DNA of 64,000 nucleotides. Source: Lentimonas sp. CC4 (GTDB lineage: Bacteria; Verrucomicrobiota; Verrucomicrobiia; Opitutales; Coraliomargaritaceae). A program made the translations under genes and the position numbers. Each line of letters starts with the position of its first letter. The stretch's first letter is position 1. Positions 17,448 to 25,800 of this stretch are shown piece by piece. The notes under the pieces are model-generated. The model did no database searches. It was not told where the DNA came from and saw only the letters and a list, made by a program, of their open reading frames with translations. The stretch covers positions 682,001 through 746,000 of the forward strand of contig NZ_CACVBO010000002.1 in NCBI RefSeq assembly GCF_902728235.1. The letters run 5' to 3'.

Positions 17448-18428
17448 TTATTTTGTATAAGAGTTCAATGTGGCACCGTTGGTCGTGAGCACATGTATTT
17501 CGTGGGACTTTGCCTTGGGGTGAAAAAACTCCCAGACGACTTCCTTCTCAGGCGTCACTTCAAAGTAGATTGGCTTGCTGCGATCTTTTTGACCGTAGCT
17601 GCCGATCACGATATTTCCATTCGGCAGTAAATGTGCGCCACATGGATCCGCGTAGCGGCCATCGACATCGCTGTTGTCGCACTTCCAGAGCACTTCGCCC
17701 TGACTGCCAAAGACCACAGTCTTGTTACCATTGGTTAAATTCACCACCGTGCTGCCGTCTGCTTTACGGATCGCAGTGAAGGGCCAGTTCCTGTCCTCGC
17801 GGCCACCTAGCGCTTCGAGGTCTGTTCGGATTACATTCACGACTTCGCCGGTCGGTGTATACTCCTTGACCGCGAATGCTAAAAGATGCGGCACGAGGTA
17901 GTTTCCATTGGGAAGCTTACGTGCCATACGAGATTGCATGTGGATGTTGTCTGTCTCTGGTTGCAGCGGGAAATTGACAGCGAGGTCCCCCGCAGGCGTT
18001 ACTTCGATTAAGCGTGGAGCGACCCCATTCTCGACGACTAGTGTATTGCCATCATCGAGACGCCAAGCCGCGGCGACTTCCTTATTCTTCGGACTGAGCT
18101 TGTAGGACCAAACAATGTCCTGAGTCCCCTGCTGATATTCGACCACGCGCTTTCCTTCGCAGATCAGTATATTGCCATTCGCTAAAACAGTGCCATCGCG
18201 TGAGCCGCCCTTCACGCTCCAGAGGACTTGATTATCCTCGCCGATGATCGCAGTCATCTTACTGCCAGTTACCAGAAAGGAATGACGAATGCCACTCTCA
18301 CTCACCTGGCGCACTTTCGGCAGAGCCGAGCCTTCATCGGCCTTGTGGTGTGCCGCGGTGGCAGCAGTTGAGAACAATAGTGAGACTATCGGTAAGATAG
18401 CTAAGGGGATCAGTTTAGGTCGTTTCAT
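17448..18428 (-). CDS. Exported beta-propeller protein (PQQ/NHL-like repeats)
   Basis: 326 aa from ATG 18428, chosen because it begins 1 bp after the upstream stop and gives a direct signal peptide (MKRPKLIPLAILPIVSLLF...); an in-frame ATG at 18449 would overlap the previous gene. The mature part is a series of blade repeats built on NGNxLxxE/xVxEYxxxGxxVWxxK, for example DGTVLANGNILICEGKRVVEY and LLPNGNIVIGSYG. These resemble arylsulfotransferase-like or PQQ-type propellers, but no catalytic motif is recognisable. Its tight linkage to cytochrome-domain proteins suggests a periplasmic partner or scaffold. Confidence 0.7.
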   Translation of the reverse strand: MKRPKLIPLAILPIVSLLFSTAATAAHHKADEGSALPKVRQVSESGIRHSFLVTGSKMTAIIGEDNQVLWSVKGGSRDGTVLANGNILICEGKRVVEYQQGTQDIVWSYKLSPKNKEVAAAWRLDDGNTLVVENGVAPRLIEVTPAGDLAVNFPLQPETDNIHMQSRMARKLPNGNYLVPHLLAFAVKEYTPTGEVVNVIRTDLEALGGREDRNWPFTAIRKADGSTVVNLTNGNKTVVFGSQGEVLWKCDNSDVDGRYADPCGAHLLPNGNIVIGSYGQKDRSKPIYFEVTPEKEVVWEFFHPKAKSHEIHVLTTNGATLNSYTK

Positions 18429-18429
18429 C

Positions 18430-19923
18430 TTACTTCTTATTAGGGTCAAATTTGGCAGAGTTCTCTAAGTCCATCGCTTGGATCTTCGTAATCGCATCCA
18501 TATCGACGTCGCCATAGACTTGAATGTCAGTGCGCGCTTGCTGAAAGGCACTGAACTGCTCCGGCGATACTTGGGTGGAGCCGATATACAATGAGCCCAC
18601 AGTCGGCACGGCTAGCGCCGCAAGGCCGGTGTCACTTAGGTCGCTCCCAAATAAATTGAGCGTTTCTAAGGATTTGAACGAGTTGAGCACATCCACCGCG
18701 GCATCGGCGTCAGCCAAACCAGAGAGGTTCAAGCTGCGAAGCTCTGCAGCGCCTCGGAGGTATTCCAGTTGTTGGGCCGTCACAGGCACCCCCGTCAATT
18801 TCAATTCCCAAATACGATCCTTGAAGTTTGCTAATAACGCGAAGTCTTCAGCAGCAATACTTCCTTTTGCATTTTGGAAATCGACAATAAAGAACTCTGA
18901 TTCGAGGCTTAACGGCAACACCATGATCCCGCTTGAGATCAATTGGTCGAGCTGTGCTTGTTCGGCTTCTTTCGCCGCCCGTTCTTCAGCAAGTGCTGCT
19001 TCGTCGATTGGTGGGCCTTCGGCACCATCTGCCACCCAGTGCGCAAACATCATGATCTCCTCAGCGCTTGGGCGTGGCTTGCCTTCTGGCGGCATGGCCA
19101 TGTCGTCTGCCTCAGGCAACAACATATACTCGAGGAGCATACTCTCACTGATCTCATAAGGCTCGATCGGCGTATCGCCCAACTTACCAGGCGTCATCAA
19201 AGTGTCATAGGTATCTAGGCGATACTTACTCTTCTGCTTCTCAATACCATGACACTGCACACAGTATTGATCGAGCAAGGGCTGGATTTGCTGGGTGTAG
19301 CGATTGTCTTCGATCATTCCCGTCTCAGCGCTAGATAATTCGGCGCGCTCTACAGGCTCATCAATCAGCGCCTTCAGCCAATCCGGAGCGTATTCGGTCA
19401 GGTAGCCTGAACCGTGCGTGAGATTACCGCCATAATGACCTACCACGGGGAGTAGCAGAAGCAGACCAAGCATCAACAACTGGTAAACCCGCGTGCCTCT
19501 TCCTCCATAATAAACCGAACGCACTTTGAAAAATGCGACGACGAGCGCGGTCGCGGCAAAGACAATCCCCAACCATTTATGCAGCCACAGTGTATCACCC
19601 GAATAGTCGCCGTTTGCAGCAAGCAGGAGCCCTAGGTAGGCAGTGACCACTGAGGTAATCGCCATCAGCCACACTAGAATATGTGCCGCACGCTTCAGCC
19701 CTTCGTTACATTTACAGAGTGCGGCGAGTTCGATGATGACGAGCCCAACAAAGAGACCGATCGGCAGGTGTAAAATGACGGGGTGAAAGCGCCCCAAAAA
19801 CTGCGTCCATTGTAAGGTTGATTCGGCAGTCACTTGTCCCTCTGTGAAAATTACGAGCCAACCGAGTAAGAGTCCCAAGCCCAGCAATAGCGTGGTGCTC
19901 AGCAGAAAGAAAAACTTTTTCAT
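18430..19923 (-). CDS. DUF2231 membrane protein with planctomycete-type cytochrome c domain and LRRs
   Basis: 497 aa. Residues 1-180 form about five membrane helices, including FHPVILHLPIGLF, typical of DUF2231. A single CxxCH heme-binding motif (CVQCH, residues ~220-224) with a downstream MPPEGKP methionine region gives a planctomycete-type cytochrome c (PSC1) domain. After an Ala/Glu-rich linker, residues ~350-470 form a few leucine-rich repeats (LRSLNLSGL, LETLNLFGS, GSLYIGS). Such proteins occur in Verrucomicrobiota and Planctomycetota next to DUF1501/DUF1553 genes. Probable role: membrane-anchored electron transfer. It is 26 bp after the DUF1501 gene, in the same operon. Confidence 0.85.
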   Translation of the reverse strand: MKKFFFLLSTTLLLGLGLLLGWLVIFTEGQVTAESTLQWTQFLGRFHPVILHLPIGLFVGLVIIELAALCKCNEGLKRAAHILVWLMAITSVVTAYLGLLLAANGDYSGDTLWLHKWLGIVFAATALVVAFFKVRSVYYGGRGTRVYQLLMLGLLLLLPVVGHYGGNLTHGSGYLTEYAPDWLKALIDEPVERAELSSAETGMIEDNRYTQQIQPLLDQYCVQCHGIEKQKSKYRLDTYDTLMTPGKLGDTPIEPYEISESMLLEYMLLPEADDMAMPPEGKPRPSAEEIMMFAHWVADGAEGPPIDEAALAEERAAKEAEQAQLDQLISSGIMVLPLSLESEFFIVDFQNAKGSIAAEDFALLANFKDRIWELKLTGVPVTAQQLEYLRGAAELRSLNLSGLADADAAVDVLNSFKSLETLNLFGSDLSDTGLAALAVPTVGSLYIGSTQVSPEQFSAFQQARTDIQVYGDVDMDAITKIQAMDLENSAKFDPNKK

Positions 19924-19949
19924 AGAATAGGAAAAATCGAGCGTATCGC

Positions 19950-21359
19950 TTAAGCAAGGATGTCGGGAATGATATGACCATGCACATCGGTGAGGCGGAC
20001 ATCGCGACCGCTAAAACGATAGGTCAACTCCTTGTGATTTATCCCCATGAGGTGCATCATGTTGGCGTGGAGGTCATGCACATCCATCTTATTCTCGACT
20101 GCGCGATAGCCGTATTCATCAGTCGCACCATAAATCGTGCCGCCTTTGATACCGCCGCCGGCCATCCACATGCTGAAGCCTTGTGGATTGTGATCGCGCC
20201 CATTCGTGCCTTGAGCAAACGGCGTGCGTCCAAACTCACCACTGAAAACAAGCAGCGTGGAATCCAGCAAACCGCGTGACTTTAAATCTTTAATCAATCC
20301 TGCAATCGGTTGATCCACGGCAAACGCATTCATCTCATGCCCTTCCTTCAAATTGCCGTGCTGATCCCAGCGATCCGCCCCACCAATGCCAGATACCGTC
20401 AACTCGACAAAGCGCACCCCCTGCTCGACCAAGCGGCGGGCGATCAAGCACTGTGAGCCATATTGACGTGTTTGATCGAATGGCGAGTCCATGCCATACA
20501 GTCGTTTCGTTGCGTCGGTCTCTTTCGAAATATCAGTGACCTCAGGCACCTCCATTTGCATACGATAGGCGAGCTCATAGTTCTCGATCGCAGTCTCCAC
20601 CTGATCCGCATGGTGGTATTTTTTGAAGAATGCCGTATCAATACTGTTGAGATAATCGAGCTTCTTGCGCTGTAGCTTTGAAAGTGATTCACGCGGCGCG
20701 ATATTATTCATCACCGGATGTTTTGGCACCACGATCGAAGCCTGGTGGTTCGCCGGCAGGAAGCCATTGCCAAAGGTCTGCATGCCGCCCGGTGGTATGA
20801 GCCCTCCATTGACGACCACATAACTCGGCAAATTCTGATTCATCGTGCCTAGACCATACGAGCACCATGCCCCCATACTTGGACGACCCGCGAGCACGTG
20901 GCCGCAGTGCAATGCATAATTCGCATTCGGGTGATTCGGCGACAAGGCCGTCATCGAACGAATCACGCACAAGTCATCTGCGCAGGAACCAATATGTGGG
21001 AACAGGTCACTGACCGGAATACCACTTTCACCATAGCGTTTAAACTCCCATGGGCTTTTCAATAGGCCGCCGTTGTTATTGAAGACAGTGGCATCGACCT
21101 TGAATTTCGGCTTCTGACCGTTCTCCTTCGCGAGCTGTGGCTTGGGGTCAAAGGAGTCGACCTGCGAGACGCCTCCATCCATATAGAGAAAGATCACACT
21201 CTTCGCCTTCGACGCAAAATGCGGCACCTTCGGGGCAAGTGGCGACGATAAACTGGCTCCAAACAAGTCGCGCTGAAAAAGACTGGACGCGGCCAGCATA
21301 CCAAATCCCATAGAACTGTTCTTTAGAAAATCTCTTCGACTGGTGTTGTATGGTTTCAT
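19950..21359 (-). CDS. Tat-exported DUF1501 protein
   Basis: 469 aa. A twin-arginine signal (SRRDFLKNS) leads the sequence, so it is exported folded. DUF1501 belongs to the alkaline phosphatase/sulfatase-like superfamily. Motifs include FLYMDGGVSQVDSFDPKP, YALHCGHVLAGRPSMGAW, LTVSGIGGADRWDQHGN and FSGEFGRTPFAQGTNGRDHNP; the Asp/His residues could bind metal. No member of this family has a firmly established reaction that I know of. It follows the DUF1549/DUF1553 gene by 4 bp, the almost invariable neighbour arrangement in these phyla. Confidence 0.9.
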   Translation of the reverse strand: MKPYNTSRRDFLKNSSMGFGMLAASSLFQRDLFGASLSSPLAPKVPHFASKAKSVIFLYMDGGVSQVDSFDPKPQLAKENGQKPKFKVDATVFNNNGGLLKSPWEFKRYGESGIPVSDLFPHIGSCADDLCVIRSMTALSPNHPNANYALHCGHVLAGRPSMGAWCSYGLGTMNQNLPSYVVVNGGLIPPGGMQTFGNGFLPANHQASIVVPKHPVMNNIAPRESLSKLQRKKLDYLNSIDTAFFKKYHHADQVETAIENYELAYRMQMEVPEVTDISKETDATKRLYGMDSPFDQTRQYGSQCLIARRLVEQGVRFVELTVSGIGGADRWDQHGNLKEGHEMNAFAVDQPIAGLIKDLKSRGLLDSTLLVFSGEFGRTPFAQGTNGRDHNPQGFSMWMAGGGIKGGTIYGATDEYGYRAVENKMDVHDLHANMMHLMGINHKELTYRFSGRDVRLTDVHGHIIPDILA

Positions 21360-21363
21360 GGTG

Positions 21364-24300
21364 TTAAAATAGGTAGATAAATTCTTTGCGGTTCATCATG
21401 ACGTGGCAGAGCTCCTGCCACACGGCGACTTCGTTGACGTCGCCATTTTCCTGATACATCTCAGTTACGTCACGAACAAGATCTTGAGCCCACGCGATTT
21501 CAGCCTCGTCCGCAGGGCGGCTGAGTGCGACTTGGTGCATGTAATTGATGCGTGCCACTTCATCAGCTTCAGCTTCAAGTAAATATTTCGCCCATGCCAA
21601 TGCCTGCTCACGCGTGAATTGCGAATTCATCAATGCCAATGACTGCGCCGGCACATTCGTAATATTACGCGCGCCAATCGGCTCGATGGCATTGGGCATG
21701 CCCAAAATTCGGAGGAAGGACGGCATGAAATTGCGGCGCAGTTGCGTATAGATAGAGCGTCTGGCATTGCCATCGACTGGACCACTCTTGCCCTTGCCTC
21801 GTGCCGAAGGTAAATCACCAGTATATGCGGTCACACTCGGCCCATAGAGCTCAGGGTTCAACTGTTGGCTGACATAGAGCACATGGTCGCGAATTTGTTC
21901 TGCCTCCAATCGCTTCGGCGCCATATGCTGCAGGTAGATGTTATTAGGGTCCATGCTGAGTGCTGATTCATCAGGCACAGTGGACATTCGATACGTAGAG
22001 GTAGTCACCATCTCACGAATCATCGCTTTGATGGACCAGTCCTTCGCCATAAAATCTTTCGCCAAGTAATCCAATAATTCCGGGTGTGACGGTAGCGTGC
22101 CCAGCTCGCCTAGATCATCGATTGACGAAACGATGCCACGACCAAACACATGGTGCCAAATACGGTTGACCATGGTGCGTGAGACGAGCGGGTTGGATTC
22201 GTCCACCATATACTCGACAAACTCCAAACGCCCACTGCTATCCTTCGGCAGCAATTCGCCACCCAGTGCATCCATGAAGCGGCGAGGATTCGGATCTTTG
22301 CTTAGATTCTTATGGCTACCACGGATATAAATCGGCTCATCCTGTGGAGTGCCCTCAGTTAAACTACGTGCATACACTGGCGCTGGGATTTCATTCTGAA
22401 TCTCTCGGTAGCGTGCGATCAGTGACTTGAGCGTCTCGCTGCGATCGGCCCCTGCACGGATCAATCCTGCTTCAAACAGCGCACCTAGCACTTCAGCTTC
22501 AGCCGGCGACATTGAGCGACTACGCGCATTTTCCCATGCTTCAGCCACCACTGTAGTGATCGGTTTGTCAGCCCAAAGTGCTGCGGTATCGGGCAAGTTC
22601 GCATTGGTAGAAAATGCGATGTAGCTATCGTCCGCTCGATTCTTTAACGAGGACCTTAGTCTCCGCGACTCCCCGTCCTGTAAGACTTCGATGTAAGCTG
22701 ACAATCCAACCCAGAGCGTAGTCGGTATTTGGATACGTTGCCAACTGCCGTCAGTGACCGCGACGCTAAGAACTTTAGTGGTAGGGCCAAAGCCGACTTG
22801 TTCGTAGTTACGCACGATCACGTTGAGACGGGCATTTTTACCACGTGCGTAGATCTCAACGGGCTTACCATCGAGCACGAAATCCGGACTACGAATACTC
22901 CCCGAAATACGCCCGGAATACAGCCCTGCTACAGGTTGGGTTGTGTCCACCAGTGTCTGCACGACATGCTTGTTATCTTTAACTGATAGAACGATGTCCT
23001 GAGCGGACTCTGTCGGTGCGTCACGGAAGCCCAGTCCCGTTTGAATCCAGTCCTCGATTTCGGTCGGATACACCGGTGTAATCGATGCATGATGCTTGCC
23101 CGCACCTTTCGGCGTTGTTTTTGCACCAGCGATACTCTTACGAATGGGCTCTAACTGCGGCCATTTGCGGTGGATGTGTGAAAAGGCATAATACTCCACC
23201 CATGCCTGCAAGACGGTTTCGTCCAGCTTCGCGTTCTCGGATTCAAATTGAATTAAGGCCAAGACCGCTTCATTCAGCTTCGGCTCGGGCTTCTTATGTT
23301 GCTTCTTGTGCGCACCCGATTTCGTATACGCGATGTAATCTGCATGCCCAGTAATTCGCTGTGTTGCGCTCAGATAGTGTTCTACTCGAGTCGCGTCCTG
23401 CCCCGCATCCTCGATCGCCGCATCATATACCGCCGGCTTACCGTTGCGCAGCTTCGACTCAGGCACCAGTTGCTTGGTTTCGGCCACCGCATTGGTAATA
23501 TCTAAGCGCGAACTGCGTAGCATGCCATACCATGAATAGTAATCGCCCGTGGTGATCGCATCAAATTTATGATCGTGACAACGCGCGCAGGCAATCGTCA
23601 TGCCGAGGTAGGCTTTACTCGATGCATCGATCATACCGCTGAAAATACGGGCCTCATCCTCATGCAAATCAGGTGGGCCATGCTGGCCATCAGTCAGATA
23701 CAGAAAGCCCGGGCCTTTCAGCGACTCATTCACCGTCTCGGTCTCATCATAGCGCGGATTTTCAAGCAAATCACCAGCGAACGACTCACGAATGAAATCA
23801 TCATACGGTAAATCTTCGTTGAACGCACGAATCAGATAGTTTCGATACTGATACGCATGCGGCATTACATAATCGAACTCGAAGGACTTGGATTCTCCGT
23901 AGCGCACCGCATCCATCCAGTGGCGCGCCCACTTCTCTCCAAAATGCGGCGAAGCTAATAGACGATCAACTTGCTTTTCGTAAGCATTCGGGGACTCATC
24001 TGCGAGATACGCATCCATCTCTTCTGGGGTCGGCGCTAGGCCAATCAGATCGAAGCTGAGGCGCCGTAAAATGCTGCGCTTTGAGGCCTCCGGTGCAGGC
24101 GTCCAGCCTTTCGTGTCGAGTGCCGCTAAAATGAAATGGTCGTAGGCATTACTCGGCCAATTGGGATCGCTCACCGTTGGCACGGCATAGTCCATAATTG
24201 GCTGAAAAGACCACCACTGCTTGCGTTCTTCGAGGTCGAACTGATCGACATTTTTCAACTCACCAATTGCCTGATCACGGGGATCGAATGCGCCCTCATT

Positions 24301-24651
24301 GATCCACTTCGCAAAGTCGGCAATTTGTGCATCACTCAACTTCGACTTCGGGGGCATTGCATCGTAGTCAGGGTCATGACGAATCATGTGCATGAATAAA
24401 CTGTTCTGCGCATCACCTGGCACGATCGCTTGACCTGTGTCGCCTCCGCGCATCCAACCCGCTTTCGAGTCCAATAGTAAGCCACCCTTTAATTTCTCCG
24501 AATCTTCCGCATGGCACTCGTAGCAACTCTCGATCAACACGGGACGAATCTTCGTCTCGAAAAAAGTCAACTGCTCCGAGTCCAGCTCAGTCGCCGCATT
24601 CGCGCAGAGTGCAAATGACAAAAATGATAAAACGACAGATCTAAGAGGCAT
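21364..24651 (-). CDS. Exported PSC1-DUF1549-DUF1553 cytochrome c-type protein
   Basis: 1095 aa from ATG 24651 (MPLRSVVLSF signal peptide); the longer in-frame extension to 24828 lacks coding character. An N-terminal heme motif C43-x-x-C46-H47 with DYDAMPPKSKL lies in the PSC1 domain. DUF1549 follows from residue ~165 (YDHFILAALD, SFDLIGLAPTPEEMDAYL) and contains a second CxxCH (CARCHDHKFDAI). A middle insert of ~250 residues is probably a beta-sandwich. DUF1553 is at the C-terminus (NPLVSRTMVNRIWHHVFGRGIV). It is the first gene of the operon, divergent from the AraC regulator. The family is abundant in polysaccharide-degrading Planctomycetota/Verrucomicrobiota; a redox role in extracellular sugar breakdown is proposed but unproven. 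Confidence 0.9.
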   Translation of the reverse strand: MPLRSVVLSFLSFALCANAATELDSEQLTFFETKIRPVLIESCYECHAEDSEKLKGGLLLDSKAGWMRGGDTGQAIVPGDAQNSLFMHMIRHDPDYDAMPPKSKLSDAQIADFAKWINEGAFDPRDQAIGELKNVDQFDLEERKQWWSFQPIMDYAVPTVSDPNWPSNAYDHFILAALDTKGWTPAPEASKRSILRRLSFDLIGLAPTPEEMDAYLADESPNAYEKQVDRLLASPHFGEKWARHWMDAVRYGESKSFEFDYVMPHAYQYRNYLIRAFNEDLPYDDFIRESFAGDLLENPRYDETETVNESLKGPGFLYLTDGQHGPPDLHEDEARIFSGMIDASSKAYLGMTIACARCHDHKFDAITTGDYYSWYGMLRSSRLDITNAVAETKQLVPESKLRNGKPAVYDAAIEDAGQDATRVEHYLSATQRITGHADYIAYTKSGAHKKQHKKPEPKLNEAVLALIQFESENAKLDETVLQAWVEYYAFSHIHRKWPQLEPIRKSIAGAKTTPKGAGKHHASITPVYPTEIEDWIQTGLGFRDAPTESAQDIVLSVKDNKHVVQTLVDTTQPVAGLYSGRISGSIRSPDFVLDGKPVEIYARGKNARLNVIVRNYEQVGFGPTTKVLSVAVTDGSWQRIQIPTTLWVGLSAYIEVLQDGESRRLRSSLKNRADDSYIAFSTNANLPDTAALWADKPITTVVAEAWENARSRSMSPAEAEVLGALFEAGLIRAGADRSETLKSLIARYREIQNEIPAPVYARSLTEGTPQDEPIYIRGSHKNLSKDPNPRRFMDALGGELLPKDSSGRLEFVEYMVDESNPLVSRTMVNRIWHHVFGRGIVSSIDDLGELGTLPSHPELLDYLAKDFMAKDWSIKAMIREMVTTSTYRMSTVPDESALSMDPNNIYLQHMAPKRLEAEQIRDHVLYVSQQLNPELYGPSVTAYTGDLPSARGKGKSGPVDGNARRSIYTQLRRNFMPSFLRILGMPNAIEPIGARNITNVPAQSLALMNSQFTREQALAWAKYLLEAEADEVARINYMHQVALSRPADEAEIAWAQDLVRDVTEMYQENGDVNEVAVWQELCHVMMNRKEFIYLF

Positions 24652-24901
24652 GATACAGAGGGAGAGGGTAAGCGTGGATGAGTGACTATGGTAGGAGTGC
24701 GAAACAGAGCACAGGTTCCTTAAGAGGCGAGTTTTCGTGCTAGATTTCAGTTTTAATAATACACCTAATTCCGCGCACAGCCTCCACTCTTCACGCTTAA
24801 AACTGATACTTTTTCCTAATATACACAACGAATAGGACTAATTTTACGCATTATTAATATCATTCTTGTGTAATTCGGAAATTGGGTGACCCTAAAAACC
24901 T
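24652..24901. promoter_or_regulatory. Divergent promoter region between cytochrome operon and AraC gene
   Basis: A 250-bp AT-rich gap separates two divergent starts. It must hold both promoters and probably the AraC-family operator. Short similar AT-rich words (CTAATATACACAACG, TTCTTGTGTAATTCGG) occur, but I cannot define operator half-sites by eye. Confidence 0.5.
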
Positions 24902-25786
24902 ATGGAAAGTCGCCAGAATTTAGTCCGTGAACTGATCCCCAATGAGGCAGGCACGACCTATGTCTATAAACAGGAAACCTCAATTTGGCCAGTCTGGCAC
25001 TATCATGAAGAAATCGACATCCTGCTATTTCTCGGCAGCAGCGGACAGCATATCACCGGCGATTTCATTGGCGAGTTCAAGCCCGGCACCGTGCTCGTCA
25101 ATGGCCCCAATGTCCCCCACTGCTTTACCAGCACGGATGCGCCCGCTACGGATGCATCTCGCCCCGTGATCGCCGTCATTCAATTTTCAGAAAAATCAAT
25201 TGGCGCCGAATTTCTCTCCAAACCAGAAATGAAGCGTATTCGTGAGTTCATTGATTCCACCGCTCGCTCGTTCGAATATCTGGGTGAAACACGTGCAAAA
25301 GCCGCTGCGATCATACAGGCGATGGAGAACCGCCAAGAGATGCGACGCTTTGGTCAGTTCCTCAATTTGCTTGAGACCTTTGCCCTCGCGCCGGAGCAGG
25401 ATAAGAAGCGACTCGTCAGCAACTTTTATTCGCCAGTGCTGAATGATGAGAACGTCAATCGCATCGAATTGGTGCGCCGCTGGGTGCAGGAAAATCTGAA
25501 TCAAAAAATCACTCTAGAGGCAGCCGCTTCGCAGATACAAATGCCAGCCAAAGCATTTTCCTATTTCTTCAAAAAGAATACTGGAAAAGCCTTCGTCCAA
25601 TACGTCAAAGAGCTACGTATCGGGCTCGCCAGCCAGAAGCTGCTGCAGACAGACCTTAGTGTGCTGGAAATCTGTTACGCCTGCGGCTACAACAATCTTT
25701 CCAACTTCAACCGGCAATTTCTCGATGTCAAAAAGATGACCCCCACACATTATCGGAAACAATTTAAAGACCTGACGAAACAATAA
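24902..25786 (+). CDS. AraC-family transcriptional regulator
   Basis: 294 aa. An N-terminal cupin-like ligand domain (residues ~1-100) includes WHYHEEIDILLFL and PGTVLVNGPNVPHCF. The C-terminal double helix-turn-helix (residues ~190-290) ends in the canonical signature LEICYACGYNNLSNFNRQF...MTPTHYRKQF. It is transcribed away from the cytochrome/SDR/mutarotase operon across a 250-bp gap, so it is the obvious candidate regulator of that operon. The cupin layout is the type used for small sugars or uronates. The ligand is unknown. Confidence 0.92.
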   Translation: MESRQNLVRELIPNEAGTTYVYKQETSIWPVWHYHEEIDILLFLGSSGQHITGDFIGEFKPGTVLVNGPNVPHCFTSTDAPATDASRPVIAVIQFSEKSIGAEFLSKPEMKRIREFIDSTARSFEYLGETRAKAAAIIQAMENRQEMRRFGQFLNLLETFALAPEQDKKRLVSNFYSPVLNDENVNRIELVRRWVQENLNQKITLEAAASQIQMPAKAFSYFFKKNTGKAFVQYVKELRIGLASQKLLQTDLSVLEICYACGYNNLSNFNRQFLDVKKMTPTHYRKQFKDLTKQ

Positions 25787-25800
25787 CACCAGAGCCCCAT

